NCBI RefSeq assembly: GCF_049680855.1
Contig: NZ_JBMPGS010000001.1
Coordinates: forward strand, 1,054,001-1,118,000
Source of the DNA: Salinimicrobium sp049680855
GTDB lineage: Bacteria > Bacteroidota > Bacteroidia > Flavobacteriales > Flavobacteriaceae
Reading direction: 5' to 3'
DNA: 64,000 nucleotides
Position 1 is the first letter of the stretch, and each line of letters begins with the position of its first letter. The notes below the pieces were generated by a model. The model had not been told where the DNA came from. It ran no database searches and saw only the letters and a program-made list of their open reading frames with translations. The position numbers and the translations under genes were made by a program. Below, piece after piece: positions 1 through 7,838 of the stretch.

Positions 1-2
1 CA

Positions 3-476
3 AACACATCTGGTGTTTTAACTTATACCAAAACATTTTTCAGGCTATTATTTCATATTGCTAAAACTGAAAAAAGTTTTGGAAAAAGAGTTTGTATAGT
101 TTTAGAGGAAGCCCATACAGTTATTCCAGAATGGAACTTTTCAGGTGTTTCGGATAAAGTTTCTCAGCCGTTATTAAATAGTATTGCTCAAATTGCCCTA
201 CAAGGAAGAAAATATAATGTTGGCCTTTTAGTAATTGCACAAAGAACCGCAAACGTGTCTAAGACAATTCTAACTCAATGCAATACTATAATTTCATTTC
301 AAGAATTTGACAAAACAAGTAGTGACTTTTTATCAAACTACTTTGGACAAGAAATTACTAAATCTCTTCCTAAATTAAAATTTAGACAAGCTATTGTTGC
401 TGGTAAAGCCTTGAAGTCCAATGTACCTATGATATTTAAAGTTCCAGAAATTAAAGAAGAGGATATAAAAGAATAA
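3..476 (+). CDS. HerA-like ATPase, C-terminal part (5' end outside window)
   Basis: The open frame runs in from the window edge, so only the last 157 residues are seen. They contain a Walker-B-like segment (IVLEEAH), then QGRKYNVGLLVIAQRT and a SQCNT-like segment (LTQCNTIISF), which are typical of the C-terminal half of HerA/FtsK-type hexameric ATPases. Such proteins translocate DNA and often work with a nuclease (NurA-like) or in phage-defence systems. The partner gene, if any, would lie upstream of the window. The gene is followed directly by the first palindromic spacer of the cassette-like region. The family assignment is firm to the superfamily level only. Whether the protein is intact cannot be judged here. 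Confidence 0.75.
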   Translation, partial: NTSGVLTYTKTFFRLLFHIAKTEKSFGKRVCIVLEEAHTVIPEWNFSGVSDKVSQPLLNSIAQIALQGRKYNVGLLVIAQRTANVSKTILTQCNTIISFQEFDKTSSDFLSNYFGQEITKSLPKLKFRQAIVAGKALKSNVPMIFKVPEIKEEDIKE

Positions 477-477
477 C

Positions 478-616
478 AGCTCGCAACATCGGTTATAGCA
501 AATAGCGGGTTTTGCCAAAAAAATGTAATTTAGAAAACCAAGAAACAAAAGGTTAAGCTGACAAATTCACGTCCATACTCCCGCTACTTGTCCATAACCG
601 TAACCGTTAGCTGCAA
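478..616. repeat. Cassette spacer, family A, copy 1
   Basis: This is an imperfect palindrome of about 139 bp. The left arm (GGTTATAGCAAATAGCGGG) pairs with the right arm (CCCGCTACTTGTCCATAACC), and the right end is GTTAGCTGC. The interior has the family A signature: an 'aaaccaagaaacaaaa' segment and then 'cgtcc.tactcc'. The same layout recurs at 1644, 4947 and, as a fragment, near 9255. The AT-rich 617-815 stretch after it contains no gene I can support. Confidence 0.7.
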
Positions 617-815
617 TTATTTTACAAAGTTTCGTAGTATTTAATTTTTTTATTATTTTTATAAAACACTATTAAACAGATGATTATATATTTATATTAT
701 TAATATTTCTAAACTTTTAGTAGTCTAGTTGTAGAAGGTTAAACAATAAATTCATTTTTATTATTCTCAGTGGATTATTGTTAGAAGAAGATACATAATT
801 TCAAATTTTTATTTG

Positions 816-1643
816 ATGACAACAAATGATATATTAAAAATCATACATGAAGAGTCACGAAAAAAATCTGATGAGATATCAGTTCCAAAAGATGAGAAAA
901 TTGGACAAAATTTAACTTCAACGGTTATTGTTATAGCATTGACATCTTTTCTTGGATTAAATACCAATGTATTTACAAATGGTGCTAATATATCAGAAAT
1001 TCCAATTTACTTTATTTATGGTGGATTAAATTTAATGGCTGTCAATAATTTAGACAGTATTTGTGGCAAACCAAGCATAAAGAGTCTTTTAAGTAAGATG
1101 TCGGGAGGAGCAACCGCTGGTATTTCGACAGCAGGAATAATAGCTGCAATTGCACTAAGCACAACAATGGATTTGGTACTTCTCGGAGGACTAGGTACTC
1201 TAGGAGCACTTGCCTCATATTTTATTAATCGAAAAGGAAAAAAAACCCATACATGTGGTAAAAAAATGAATTGTCAAACTTGGATTTGCCCTAAATGCAA
1301 AGAACTTATTAAACCATCAAAAGAATGGAGAGAAAAAGACAGATGGTCTCTTTTAGATATTTGTGAATATTTAGGTAATGGTGGATATTCAATGAACACA
1401 ATTAAATCAATAGCTTTTTTAGTTTATACTAAATTATTGAAAAAAGAAAAATATCAGTTAGGGACGAATCCAATTTTATGGAAACCCGATTATATAAAAC
1501 ATATTGCAGATAAAAAATCTAATCATTTTAATAAAGATTTTGAGTTTTTTTTAAAAAAATCAAATTATAACTTATACGCTGAAAATTTACCTGTAGACTC
1601 TTTTTATAAGGATTGGGCACTGTTTATCAGAAAAAATAAATAA
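816..1643 (+). CDS. Hypothetical membrane protein with a Cys4 zinc-ribbon-like motif
   Basis: I do not recognise this 275-residue protein. ATG at 816 is preferred over the TTG three bases upstream. Residues about 35-60 and 95-145 are hydrophobic, with a Gly/Ala-rich helical hairpin (SGGATAGISTAGIIAAIAL). They are followed by a CGKKMNCQTWICPKCKEL segment that looks like a zinc ribbon. The C-terminal third is polar and lysine-rich. It sits alone between two family A spacers, in the same direction as its neighbours, which is the arrangement expected of a cassette gene. A short AT-rich leader precedes it and no partner gene is visible. A membrane-anchored sensor or an effector protein is possible, but nothing in the sequence decides this. 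Confidence 0.6.
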   Translation: MTTNDILKIIHEESRKKSDEISVPKDEKIGQNLTSTVIVIALTSFLGLNTNVFTNGANISEIPIYFIYGGLNLMAVNNLDSICGKPSIKSLLSKMSGGATAGISTAGIIAAIALSTTMDLVLLGGLGTLGALASYFINRKGKKTHTCGKKMNCQTWICPKCKELIKPSKEWREKDRWSLLDICEYLGNGGYSMNTIKSIAFLVYTKLLKKEKYQLGTNPILWKPDYIKHIADKKSNHFNKDFEFFLKKSNYNLYAENLPVDSFYKDWALFIRKNK

Positions 1644-1784
1644 CTGCAGCTAACAGCGGTTTATCTCAAATTACGGGTACTTGAAGAAAAACTGTAATTT
1701 TCGAAACCAAGAAACAAAATAACTAAGCCGACTAATCCGCGTCCCTACTCCCCAACTTGCGATAGCCGGGACCGTTGCCACCAG
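1644..1784. repeat. Cassette spacer, family A, copy 2
   Basis: The spacer begins with AGCTAACAGCGG, which is complementary to the GTTAGCT end of copy 1, and ends with GATAGCCGGGACCGTTGCCA. The interior carries the family A segments 'gaaaccaagaaacaaaa' and 'ccgcgtccctactcc'. It fills the whole gap between the stop of the upstream gene and the start of the next one. Confidence 0.7.
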
Positions 1785-1786
1785 TT

Positions 1787-2548
1787 ATGAAGAAAATAAT
1801 CCAAATAATAATATTCTTTACAGTTACAACATCAATGGCTTGTGATTGTGTGATGTCAAATTTCACTCAAAAATTTATGCGATCTGATTTTGTAGCAGAA
1901 ATAAAAATTACAAAACTCTATGAAAATGAAGGTGCGGATGAAATATATAAATCAGACATTGAAATATTAAACATATATAAGGGTGATTCTTTAAAATCAA
2001 TATATGTAGCCGGTAGAAGCGATAAAAAAATGGGTAGTTCTTGTGCGATTAAGATTCCTAAAGAAACAGAACTAATAGCGTATGGCTATAAAAACAAAGA
2101 TGGTAAGGTAGTTATTGGAATGTGCTCAGGATTAACATATACAAATAACCATTACTTTATTAACGAGGAGAGAATAACCAGAGAGAAAAAGATGCTCTCT
2201 GTTTTGAAAAAGAAAAAAATAAGGTTAACCAATAAAGTTCATGTTTCTAATTACAGTTCTCTAAATCAAGAATTAGAAAAGTTTAAGGGAATAGAATTAG
2301 AGAAAGATTTTGCAATTTTTGAAATTGAATTCTCTTCAGGTTTAAAAGTGAGGAATGTAAAAACTATAACAGGTTATGAAGATGTTTTAAATAAGAAATT
2401 AATGAAAATCTTAAAAAGCTTAGAATGGCAAAGCTATTATAACGGAGAGAGAAATATAGTTCCAAAAAGCAATAAAATTTTATTTGAAATTAATTATTAC
2501 AAAGACAAAGAGAACAACACGAGTTTTCTAACTCAGCATTTGCTTTAG
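1787..2548 (+). CDS. Exported protein with N-terminal TIMP/NTR-like cysteine domain
   Basis: The protein has 253 residues. ATG at 1787 gives a signal peptide (MKKIIQIIIFFTVTTSMA) directly before CDC, so the mature protein would start with two cysteines. That start, with later Cys residues (SSCAIKIPK, GMCSG) and the segment SDFVAEIKITKLYE, resembles the OB-fold NTR/TIMP-like domains found in many Bacteroidota exported proteins. The C-terminal 100 residues could be a small alpha/beta domain, with weak similarity in layout to TonB C-terminal domains. The gene is a solitary cassette between spacers. The NTR-like call is by pattern only; the exact function is unknown. Confidence 0.6.
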   Translation: MKKIIQIIIFFTVTTSMACDCVMSNFTQKFMRSDFVAEIKITKLYENEGADEIYKSDIEILNIYKGDSLKSIYVAGRSDKKMGSSCAIKIPKETELIAYGYKNKDGKVVIGMCSGLTYTNNHYFINEERITREKKMLSVLKKKKIRLTNKVHVSNYSSLNQELEKFKGIELEKDFAIFEIEFSSGLKVRNVKTITGYEDVLNKKLMKILKSLEWQSYYNGERNIVPKSNKILFEINYYKDKENNTSFLTQHLL

Positions 2549-2550
2549 CA

Positions 2551-2590
2551 TAACTGCCGGCAACAATGGTAACCGTTGCGCAAGCCGTTA
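2551..2590. repeat. Collapsed cassette spacer
   Basis: GCCGGCAACAATGG is followed at once by TAACCGTTGCGC. These are the left and right ends of a spacer joined with no middle, giving a short palindrome (GCAAC...GTTGC). It probably arose by deletion of the spacer interior. Confidence 0.45.
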
Positions 2591-2613
2591 ATTCTGAAAT
2601 TTCCTGATACAAA

Positions 2614-2640
2614 TAAGCCGCTTTAAGCGGTTTTTCTTTT
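2614..2640 (+). terminator. Intrinsic terminator
   Basis: AAGCCGC and GCGGTT arms around TTTAA are followed by a T-rich tract (TTTTTCTTTT). It would end transcription of the upstream + strand gene and lies where the opposing transposase remnant ends. Confidence 0.6.
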
Positions 2641-2890
2641 ATAGATTAGGTCGGTTGTGAGCAAAATCCAGGTTCCCTAAAATTGAACTATGGGCTTCCT
2701 GTACAATGTTATTGGATGAAAGGATCAATGCTTTTTGTCTGCTCTCCCCGTAGAACTTCTGGGTAAGGGGATAAAGGAATTCCAGGTTCAGGGCTTCTTT
2801 TAAGCGTCGGTAAAAATTTTCTATTTGGATTCGGTTACTGAAACGGAAGGAAATAAAAAGTTTTTTATAAAAAATTTTATTGTACTGCAT
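2639..2890 (-). pseudogene. IS1182-family (DUF772) transposase, N-terminal remnant
   Basis: The first 55 or so residues include KLFISFRFSNRIQIENFYRR and then LKEALNLEFLYPLTQKFYGE. They match the conserved start of IS1182-type transposases: a basic N-terminus, NFYRRLxxxLdLxFLY and xxYYGxxGQKSIDP. At the point where GQKSIDP is expected, that reading (QKSIDP) is found in another frame, so a frameshift has occurred, and the rest of the roughly 450-residue transposase is gone. No inverted repeats of a complete IS can be seen. This is insertion-sequence debris inside the cassette region. The match is from memory of the family pattern. Confidence 0.6.
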
Positions 2891-2944
2891 GTCAGAGATT
2901 TAGCGTTTTATAGTATCTTGTGCAACAGGTACAACAATTGATCT

Positions 2945-3050
2945 AAATTGCAGAATACTTGTCGAAAATGACATTTTTGACTATCATTAAAAAGCAGTTT
3001 TAATTGATAAATTGGTGTCTCCTTAGCCGCTAACCCTTGGCAACAAGCTG
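2945..3050. repeat. Cassette spacer, family C, copy 1
   Basis: It contains 'attgcagaatacttgtc', then the palindrome GAAAATGACATTTTTGAC with TATCATT, and ends in CGCTAACCCTTGGCAACA. The layout is shared with the spacers at 6662, 9470 and 14170. The embedded palindrome equals the promoter-associated motif found elsewhere in the window. Confidence 0.6.
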
Positions 3051-3084
3051 AAAAAATATTGTGGTAAAATGAACAATTCTTAAA

Positions 3085-3468
3085 ATGACAAAAATAAGTT
3101 CAAGTCCTAATTGTGGAAATTCACCTAAAATGGAATTTCTAAAGGAATTTAACATTGCCTTTGCAAAAGGAAACGTGGAATTTATTACTGCAAGTGTGAC
3201 AGATGACATTGTTTGGAATATAATGGGAGACAGAAAAATTGAAGGAAAAGAAAGGTTTACCGAAGAACTGGAAAAGATGAAAGCAATAAAAGCATCGGAA
3301 TTAAGACTCGACCGAATTTTAACTCACGGAAAAGAAGGTGCTTTGAACGGGATCATGACAATGCAGAATGGTGAAAAATATGCGTTTTCGGACTTTTATT
3401 CATTTAGTGGAGCAAAAGGAACGAAAGTAAAATCAATAACATCATACGTAATCCTAATTGAGGAATAG
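3085..3468 (+). CDS. NTF2-like (SnoaL-type) small protein
   Basis: The protein has 127 residues. The pattern FLKEFNIAFAKGNVEFITASVTDD... with IVWNIMGD and later a sheet-rich half (NGIMTMQNGEKYAFSDFYSF) fits the cone-shaped NTF2-like fold used by SnoaL-type enzymes and binding proteins. It has no signal peptide and is presumably cytoplasmic. It shares a cassette with the AHSA1-like gene that starts 33 nt downstream. Both are small ligand-binding folds, so the two may be co-transcribed from the promoter-like motif inside the preceding spacer. The substrate is unknown. The fold call is good and the specific family uncertain. Confidence 0.75.
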   Translation: MTKISSSPNCGNSPKMEFLKEFNIAFAKGNVEFITASVTDDIVWNIMGDRKIEGKERFTEELEKMKAIKASELRLDRILTHGKEGALNGIMTMQNGEKYAFSDFYSFSGAKGTKVKSITSYVILIEE

Positions 3469-3501
3469 TTTAAAATCAACTATAAAAATCAAACATTTCA
3501 G

Positions 3502-3927
3502 ATGGAATCAAAACCCTCTATAATAGCTGTTCAAACTACTGTAAAAGCAGACATTAATAAAGTTTGGGAATTCTGGACCAAACCTGAACACATCAAGAAT
3601 TGGAATTTCGCCACAGATGACTGGTGCTGTCCAAAAGCTGAAAATGATTTAAAACCAAAAGGTAAATTTTCCTGGAGAATGGAAGCTAAAGATGAAAGTA
3701 TGGGATTTGATTTTACCGGAGAATATGAAAAAATAATCGAAAAGGAATTGATCACTTACAAAATGTCTGATGGGAGACTTGTGAAAATTAAATTTTCAGA
3801 AAATGAAAATGAAGTCACCATAAGTGAAACTTTTGAGGCGGAAGGAACTAATTCAAACGAACAACAACGAGCAGGATGGCAAGCAATTTTAGAAAATTTT
3901 AAAAAATATGTGGAGTCAGAAAAATAA
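3502..3927 (+). CDS. SRPBCC/AHSA1 domain protein
   Basis: The protein has 141 residues. Its N-terminus (VQTTVKADINKVWEFWTKPE) and the following HIKNWNFATDDWCCPKAENDL are characteristic of the START-like SRPBCC fold of the AHSA1 (Hsp90 activator homologue) group. The C-terminal GWQAILENFKKYVES helix closes the hydrophobic cavity in this family. In bacteria these proteins bind small hydrophobic ligands and are often passenger genes on mobile DNA. It follows the NTF2-like gene at 33 nt and is probably its operon partner. A family B/C-like spacer region follows. No catalytic motif can be named. Confidence 0.85.
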   Translation: MESKPSIIAVQTTVKADINKVWEFWTKPEHIKNWNFATDDWCCPKAENDLKPKGKFSWRMEAKDESMGFDFTGEYEKIIEKELITYKMSDGRLVKIKFSENENEVTISETFEAEGTNSNEQQRAGWQAILENFKKYVESEK

Positions 3928-3928
3928 G

Positions 3929-4075
3929 AGCCGTTGCTACTAATGGTTGTCAGTAATTGCCTGTTCTCGCCTAATGCTTACAATTTTCCCGGTTTTCAGT
4001 CAGGTGAGTACTTACAAAGTTAAATGCTAAACCCCGCATCTACTCATCGCCAAAGCCTTGCCTAAAATTTATTTG
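3929..4075. repeat. Divergent cassette spacer
   Basis: The left side starts GCCGTTGCTACTAATGGTTG and the right side has CATCTACTCATCGCC followed by AAAGCCTTGCC. Position, length and terminal character match the other spacers, but the interior does not align well to families A, B or C. Confidence 0.4.
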
Positions 4076-4121
4076 AAGTGTAACATTTCACAAGATGTTT
4101 TGTCATTATTGGAAAACAATA

Positions 4122-4943
4122 ATGAGAATTCAACCATTACTTTTCACCCTATTATTTACTTTACAATTTAACGCTCAGACTAATAAAACAGAAGTCCTAA
4201 CATTAGGTTCATTTCATTTTAATTTTCCAAATAATGATTTTGTACAAACAGAAAAATCAAATCAAATTGATGTACTTGAACCTAAGTATCAAGAGGAAAT
4301 CAAAGTGATCGTAGAAAAACTAGAAAAATTTAAACCTACTATCATTGTTATTGAACGAAAATCTTCAAAACAAACGTTCATTGATTCATTATTCAACTCT
4401 TATTTAAAGGGAGAGTATCAATTAAAAAGAGATGAATCCCAGCAAATTGGATTTAGATTAGCAAAGAAAATTGGAATCCAAAAGTTATATTGCGTTGATG
4501 AATGGGGAGAATTCAATCAACAAGTTGATAAAGTGCTTTTTGGTAAAGATTCTTTAGAACAAGAGAAGTTCAGCGATTATTATGAAAAAAATACTGATGC
4601 CGATTTAAAATATGTTCCAGAAAATATCTTTCAAAAAGAAGGTATTCTGGCAGAGCTTATTAAATTAAATGATGAGGAAAATATTAGAAAAAGCTTAGGT
4701 AATTATTTGATTGGCCCGTTTAAATACGAGAGTAACGAAAGAGATTTTTTTGGTGTTAATTTTGAAACTGGTCGTTGGTTTAACAGGAACTTAAAAATCT
4801 TTAGAAATATTCAAAGGATCGAGGTAAGTCCAACAGACAGAATTCTTGTTATTTATGGTTCAGGTCATATAAATGTACTCAACATATTATTTGAAAGTTC
4901 TCCTGAATTTGAATTAGTAAATACAAATAGTTTTCTACAATAA
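4122..4943 (+). CDS. DUF5694-like exported protein
   Basis: The protein has 273 residues. ATG at 4122 is chosen over the upstream ATG at 4095 because it begins a clean signal peptide (MRIQPLLFTLLFTLQFNAQ). The mature part has VLTLGSFHFNFPNN, then IDVLEPKYQEEIK and KFKPTIIVIE, and near the end RILVIYGSGHINVL. This order (GSFHF, KPT.I.VE, GSGH) is the pattern of the DUF5694 family, which is common in Bacteroidota and distantly like the TraB/PrgY and ChaN haem-binding-type folds. The conserved His and Glu residues suggest metal or haem binding, which is inference. It is a solitary cassette gene. Confidence 0.7.
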   Translation: MRIQPLLFTLLFTLQFNAQTNKTEVLTLGSFHFNFPNNDFVQTEKSNQIDVLEPKYQEEIKVIVEKLEKFKPTIIVIERKSSKQTFIDSLFNSYLKGEYQLKRDESQQIGFRLAKKIGIQKLYCVDEWGEFNQQVDKVLFGKDSLEQEKFSDYYEKNTDADLKYVPENIFQKEGILAELIKLNDEENIRKSLGNYLIGPFKYESNERDFFGVNFETGRWFNRNLKIFRNIQRIEVSPTDRILVIYGSGHINVLNILFESSPEFELVNTNSFLQ

Positions 4944-4946
4944 AAC

Positions 4947-5070
4947 AGTAAGCAACAACGGGTATTGCCGAAAATGTGTATTTTGAAACCAGGAAAGGAA
5001 AAGACTATTACAACTAGTCCGTGTCCTTACTCCTGCAACTTTCGATAACAATAACCCTTGCCAACAATAT
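4947..5070. repeat. Cassette spacer, family A, copy 3
   Basis: Left end GCAACAACGGGTATTGCCGA pairs imperfectly with the right end CGATAACAATAACCCTTGCC. The interior shows the family A pieces 'tttgaaaccaggaa' and 'tagtccgtgtccttactcc'. It spans the gap between two genes exactly. Confidence 0.7.
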
Positions 5071-5073
5071 AAT

Positions 5074-5982
5074 ATGAAAATTTATCTTTTAATATTGATA
5101 TCTCTGTTAGCTAATTCCACTCACGCTAATAAAATTGACCGATTGCAAACTACAGAAGAAGTAGAGAAATTTGTCAAAGAAGTCGAACCATTGTTTACCA
5201 AATACAAACACTCTAAATATAGAATGCTATCAACAGAGGATTTAGCTTATAAATTAAATTGTAACGGAATTTTTGAACAGTGGGGAATAAAAAATTGGGA
5301 GAAAACTGATATTAATAACGATGGGAAAACGGATCTGCTTTTTATTATCTCCAGTAAAAATGGGGATCCTTACACATTTTTAATTATTGACAAAGGATTA
5401 AAGGGTTTTAAAAATATTAGCTTATCAAAAAATAGCTTTGAGAAATGTGAATTATTTAAACCTACACAAATAGGAGAAAATGTTTATTTAAAATCTTATA
5501 TTTTAAAACAAAAGGAGATAGGTCTCATGGAATATGAGGAATTTGTTGTGAATGATACTCTTACATTTAAATTTGACGAAATTGTGGAGAAACAAGAGAA
5601 TCCCGCCAAATATAAAATTAAGGCGATTGAATACAGTACAGGCTGTTCTGACGGATGTCCTGTTTTTTCATTCAAGATGAAATCAGATGGAACTGCTTAT
5701 TACAACGGGAAATATTACGCAGAAGTACACGGAGCGAGGACCCTTAAAATAAATCAGACAAAATTTAAGGAAATGGAAAAATTACTTGGTTATATACGAG
5801 TTAAAGAATTAAATGATAAATATAATGTTCCCTGGTTCCACGCGAAAACCGGTTTTCTTAGAATTACCTTTTCGGACAACACCCAGAAAACTATTAATGA
5901 TTACGGTTCAATTGGAACCTTCGGCTTGTCTGCTGTTTACACCAAGATTGAAGATATTGTGAGAAATGAAATCTGGAATTAA
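5074..5982 (+). CDS. Exported protein with C-terminal DUF6438-like domain
   Basis: The protein has 302 residues with signal peptide MKIYLLILISLLANSTHA. The middle has a calcium-loop-like segment (DINNDGKTDLLFI), the VCBS/FG-GAP type often seen in exported Bacteroidota proteins. From residue about 188, the run IEYSTGCSDGCPVFSFKMKS followed by DGTAYYNGK is the signature of DUF6438 domains. The role is unknown, presumably periplasmic or surface. ATG at 5074 follows the right end of the spacer by only 3 nt, so the ribosome site, if any, must lie within the spacer end. That spacing is notable for the cassette model. Confidence 0.7.
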   Translation: MKIYLLILISLLANSTHANKIDRLQTTEEVEKFVKEVEPLFTKYKHSKYRMLSTEDLAYKLNCNGIFEQWGIKNWEKTDINNDGKTDLLFIISSKNGDPYTFLIIDKGLKGFKNISLSKNSFEKCELFKPTQIGENVYLKSYILKQKEIGLMEYEEFVVNDTLTFKFDEIVEKQENPAKYKIKAIEYSTGCSDGCPVFSFKMKSDGTAYYNGKYYAEVHGARTLKINQTKFKEMEKLLGYIRVKELNDKYNVPWFHAKTGFLRITFSDNTQKTINDYGSIGTFGLSAVYTKIEDIVRNEIWN

Positions 5983-5984
5983 GT

Positions 5985-6110
5985 CTGTTGGCAGCACTGC
6001 ATGAATCAGTCTCAAATAAGAACTCCCTGCCTATTTGCAACGCCAGATTGTTATGCGGACAATCAAGCTCGCCAGCTCTGTTTTATAAACGGGACCTTGC
6101 AACATTTAAA
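5985..6110. repeat. Cassette spacer, family B, copy 1
   Basis: It shares 'ttgcaacgcc.gatt' and 'tgcggacaatca' and 'ctcgccag' with the spacer at 15062. It starts TTGGCAGCACTGCATGAA and ends CGGGACCTTGCAACA. Family A and B interiors are unrelated, but both have TTGGCAA/TTGCAAC-like ends. Confidence 0.6.
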
Positions 6111-6116
6111 CCACCA

Positions 6117-6659
6117 ATGAAAAAAATTATCCTGCTTTTATTCTGTTCGATTAATTGTCAGACTTTTGCCCAGAATGATTCTCTTCAAAAAGAACGCTAT
6201 GAAGTTATAAATGCCCTTTATAAAGATTTCAACAACGAAAAACGTGGTCGAATAACGTTAGACAGAAATTTTTTCCCTTTTCTGGGCTTAGGCTCCTTAA
6301 TCAGTGATAAAGAATTGATGGAAACCCTGATCGGAACTTGTAGAGATTTTAAAACAAGAAAAGAATACTCCTATTTCGAGCTCTTAAATCAGGAAGAAAT
6401 TTTGCAAATGACTAATCAAATAAGTGATTTTGAAGAATTCAGAAGAATTGATCCAAAATGGATCTCGGATAAAATTCAAATAAAAAAAGATCCTGAAAAT
6501 ATTTATACTGCTATTACACTTCCTCTAGTCTACAATAATAAAGCAGTTGTTTACCGGACCAATAAGGATAGTGCAGAAACCTTGTTCGTTCTTGTTAAGG
6601 AGAAGGACGAATGGAAAGTAACATGCATAAAATATTTGTACATTCTGTTTGATCATTAA
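6117..6659 (+). CDS. Hypothetical exported protein
   Basis: ATG at 6117 starts a good signal peptide (MKKIILLLFCSINCQTFAQ). The frame is open upstream to 5988, but that part is the spacer translated and is not likely coding. The mature protein of about 160 residues (NDSLQKERYEVINALYKDFN...) is polar with an alpha/beta look and ends in DEWKVTCIKYLYILFDH. I do not recognise a family. It is a solitary cassette gene, probably periplasmic or surface-exposed, with no lipobox cysteine in place. Confidence 0.6.
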   Translation: MKKIILLLFCSINCQTFAQNDSLQKERYEVINALYKDFNNEKRGRITLDRNFFPFLGLGSLISDKELMETLIGTCRDFKTRKEYSYFELLNQEEILQMTNQISDFEEFRRIDPKWISDKIQIKKDPENIYTAITLPLVYNNKAVVYRTNKDSAETLFVLVKEKDEWKVTCIKYLYILFDH

Positions 6660-6661
6660 TA

Positions 6662-6810
6662 AAACTGTGGGTGACAATAATTAACATGAATACGGCGGAA
6701 CCAGTCAAAAATGATCTTTTTTGACTACCTTTTGAAATTAAGGTTTAACTGAAAATTTCAAGTCTATAAAACCGCAACTAACGTTATTCGGGAATGGCAA
6801 GGTTAAAACA
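6662..6810. repeat. Cassette spacer, family C, copy 2
   Basis: It carries the motif CAAAAATGATCTTTTTTGAC followed by TACCTTTTG (6706-6733), then 'aaggtttaactgaaaa', and ends CAACTAACGTTATTCGGGAA. It aligns along its length with the spacer at 14170. Confidence 0.65.
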
Positions 6811-6861
6811 TAACAATATAAGACAATGATGAATAAAGGTTTAAAAGGCAGGTGTTTAATA

Positions 6862-7791
6862 ATGAAAATTAATTTTACATTTCTTGTATTAGTTTTGGCT
6901 TTAATTTATAGCTGTAGTTCTGACGACATAGATGCAGAATCAATTCCCGAAGAACAAATTAAAAATAAGATTGAATTAAAAATTGATGGAGTTCCACCTG
7001 AAAATTCGATAAGAGGTTTATCTGCGACACTTTGTTGCGACAGGAAAATAAACGTAAGTTTTGAGCATTTGGTAAATTATGGAGAATCAGACGCGTATGG
7101 AGGTAATGGGCTTAGTTTGTCATTAGATGTAAATGGGAATCTAATAGGTTTATCTTACAATTCTTATAACCCAAACGAGGAATATGTGAGTCCATATTTT
7201 ACTCCTACCTCAACTTTAAAGGTGACTGACTTTGAATTTGTAGAAAATGAAATTTTGAAGTTTAGAATTAATGGGCAAATAGTTAAAGACACTTATAATT
7301 TTTATGCTGAGCCTGAATCTGTAAACATTAAAGCTGAAGTTGAAATAAAAGATTTTAATAATTGTACTTGTAGTTCGTTCTCAAGCAAATTAACAAGCAA
7401 CAATGATTTAAACTTTCATTCTGTAACCAGGACTCAACAAGGAACTGATATTAGATATTTAGCTTATACTAATAATGGTTATCAAATTGAGTTTAAAAAT
7501 TTAAATGAAACTTTAAGGAATTTGCCACTGGGCGTTTATTCTTTTGATGAAAATTCAACGTCCCCTCGTATTGATTTGAGAAAGTTTACAGGTGTTCCAA
7601 GAGCATTTATTTATTCAATAATTCCTGAAGAATGGTTGAGGTATGAGACTTCAGGTAATTTTGAAATTTTAGAGAGACAGCAGTTAAATAGTGGGGAAAT
7701 TGTTACAAAAGTTAAGTTCAATTTGATTGCTAAAGATCATAATGAAGTAATTTTTGAATTTGAAAATGCAATGCTGGAAACTCAGATGTAG
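6862..7791 (+). CDS. Hypothetical lipoprotein
   Basis: ATG at 6862 gives a lipoprotein signal (MKINFTFLVLVLALIYSCSS), with Cys18 as the likely lipidated residue followed by SDD, a pattern often seen in surface-exported Bacteroidota lipoproteins. The in-frame ATG at 6826 would place a polar tail before the signal and is less likely. The 290-residue mature part is beta-rich, with a C-terminal repeat of long strands (NTCTCSSF, EVIFEFENAML). I do not recognise a family. It is a solitary cassette gene behind a family C spacer, so the promoter-like motif at 6706-6733 may drive it. Confidence 0.65.
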   Translation: MKINFTFLVLVLALIYSCSSDDIDAESIPEEQIKNKIELKIDGVPPENSIRGLSATLCCDRKINVSFEHLVNYGESDAYGGNGLSLSLDVNGNLIGLSYNSYNPNEEYVSPYFTPTSTLKVTDFEFVENEILKFRINGQIVKDTYNFYAEPESVNIKAEVEIKDFNNCTCSSFSSKLTSNNDLNFHSVTRTQQGTDIRYLAYTNNGYQIEFKNLNETLRNLPLGVYSFDENSTSPRIDLRKFTGVPRAFIYSIIPEEWLRYETSGNFEILERQQLNSGEIVTKVKFNLIAKDHNEVIFEFENAMLETQM

Positions 7792-7838
7792 AAGAACCCA
7801 GCTGGGAACAGCATGTATTGGAGATAGAGTCCAAAGCA

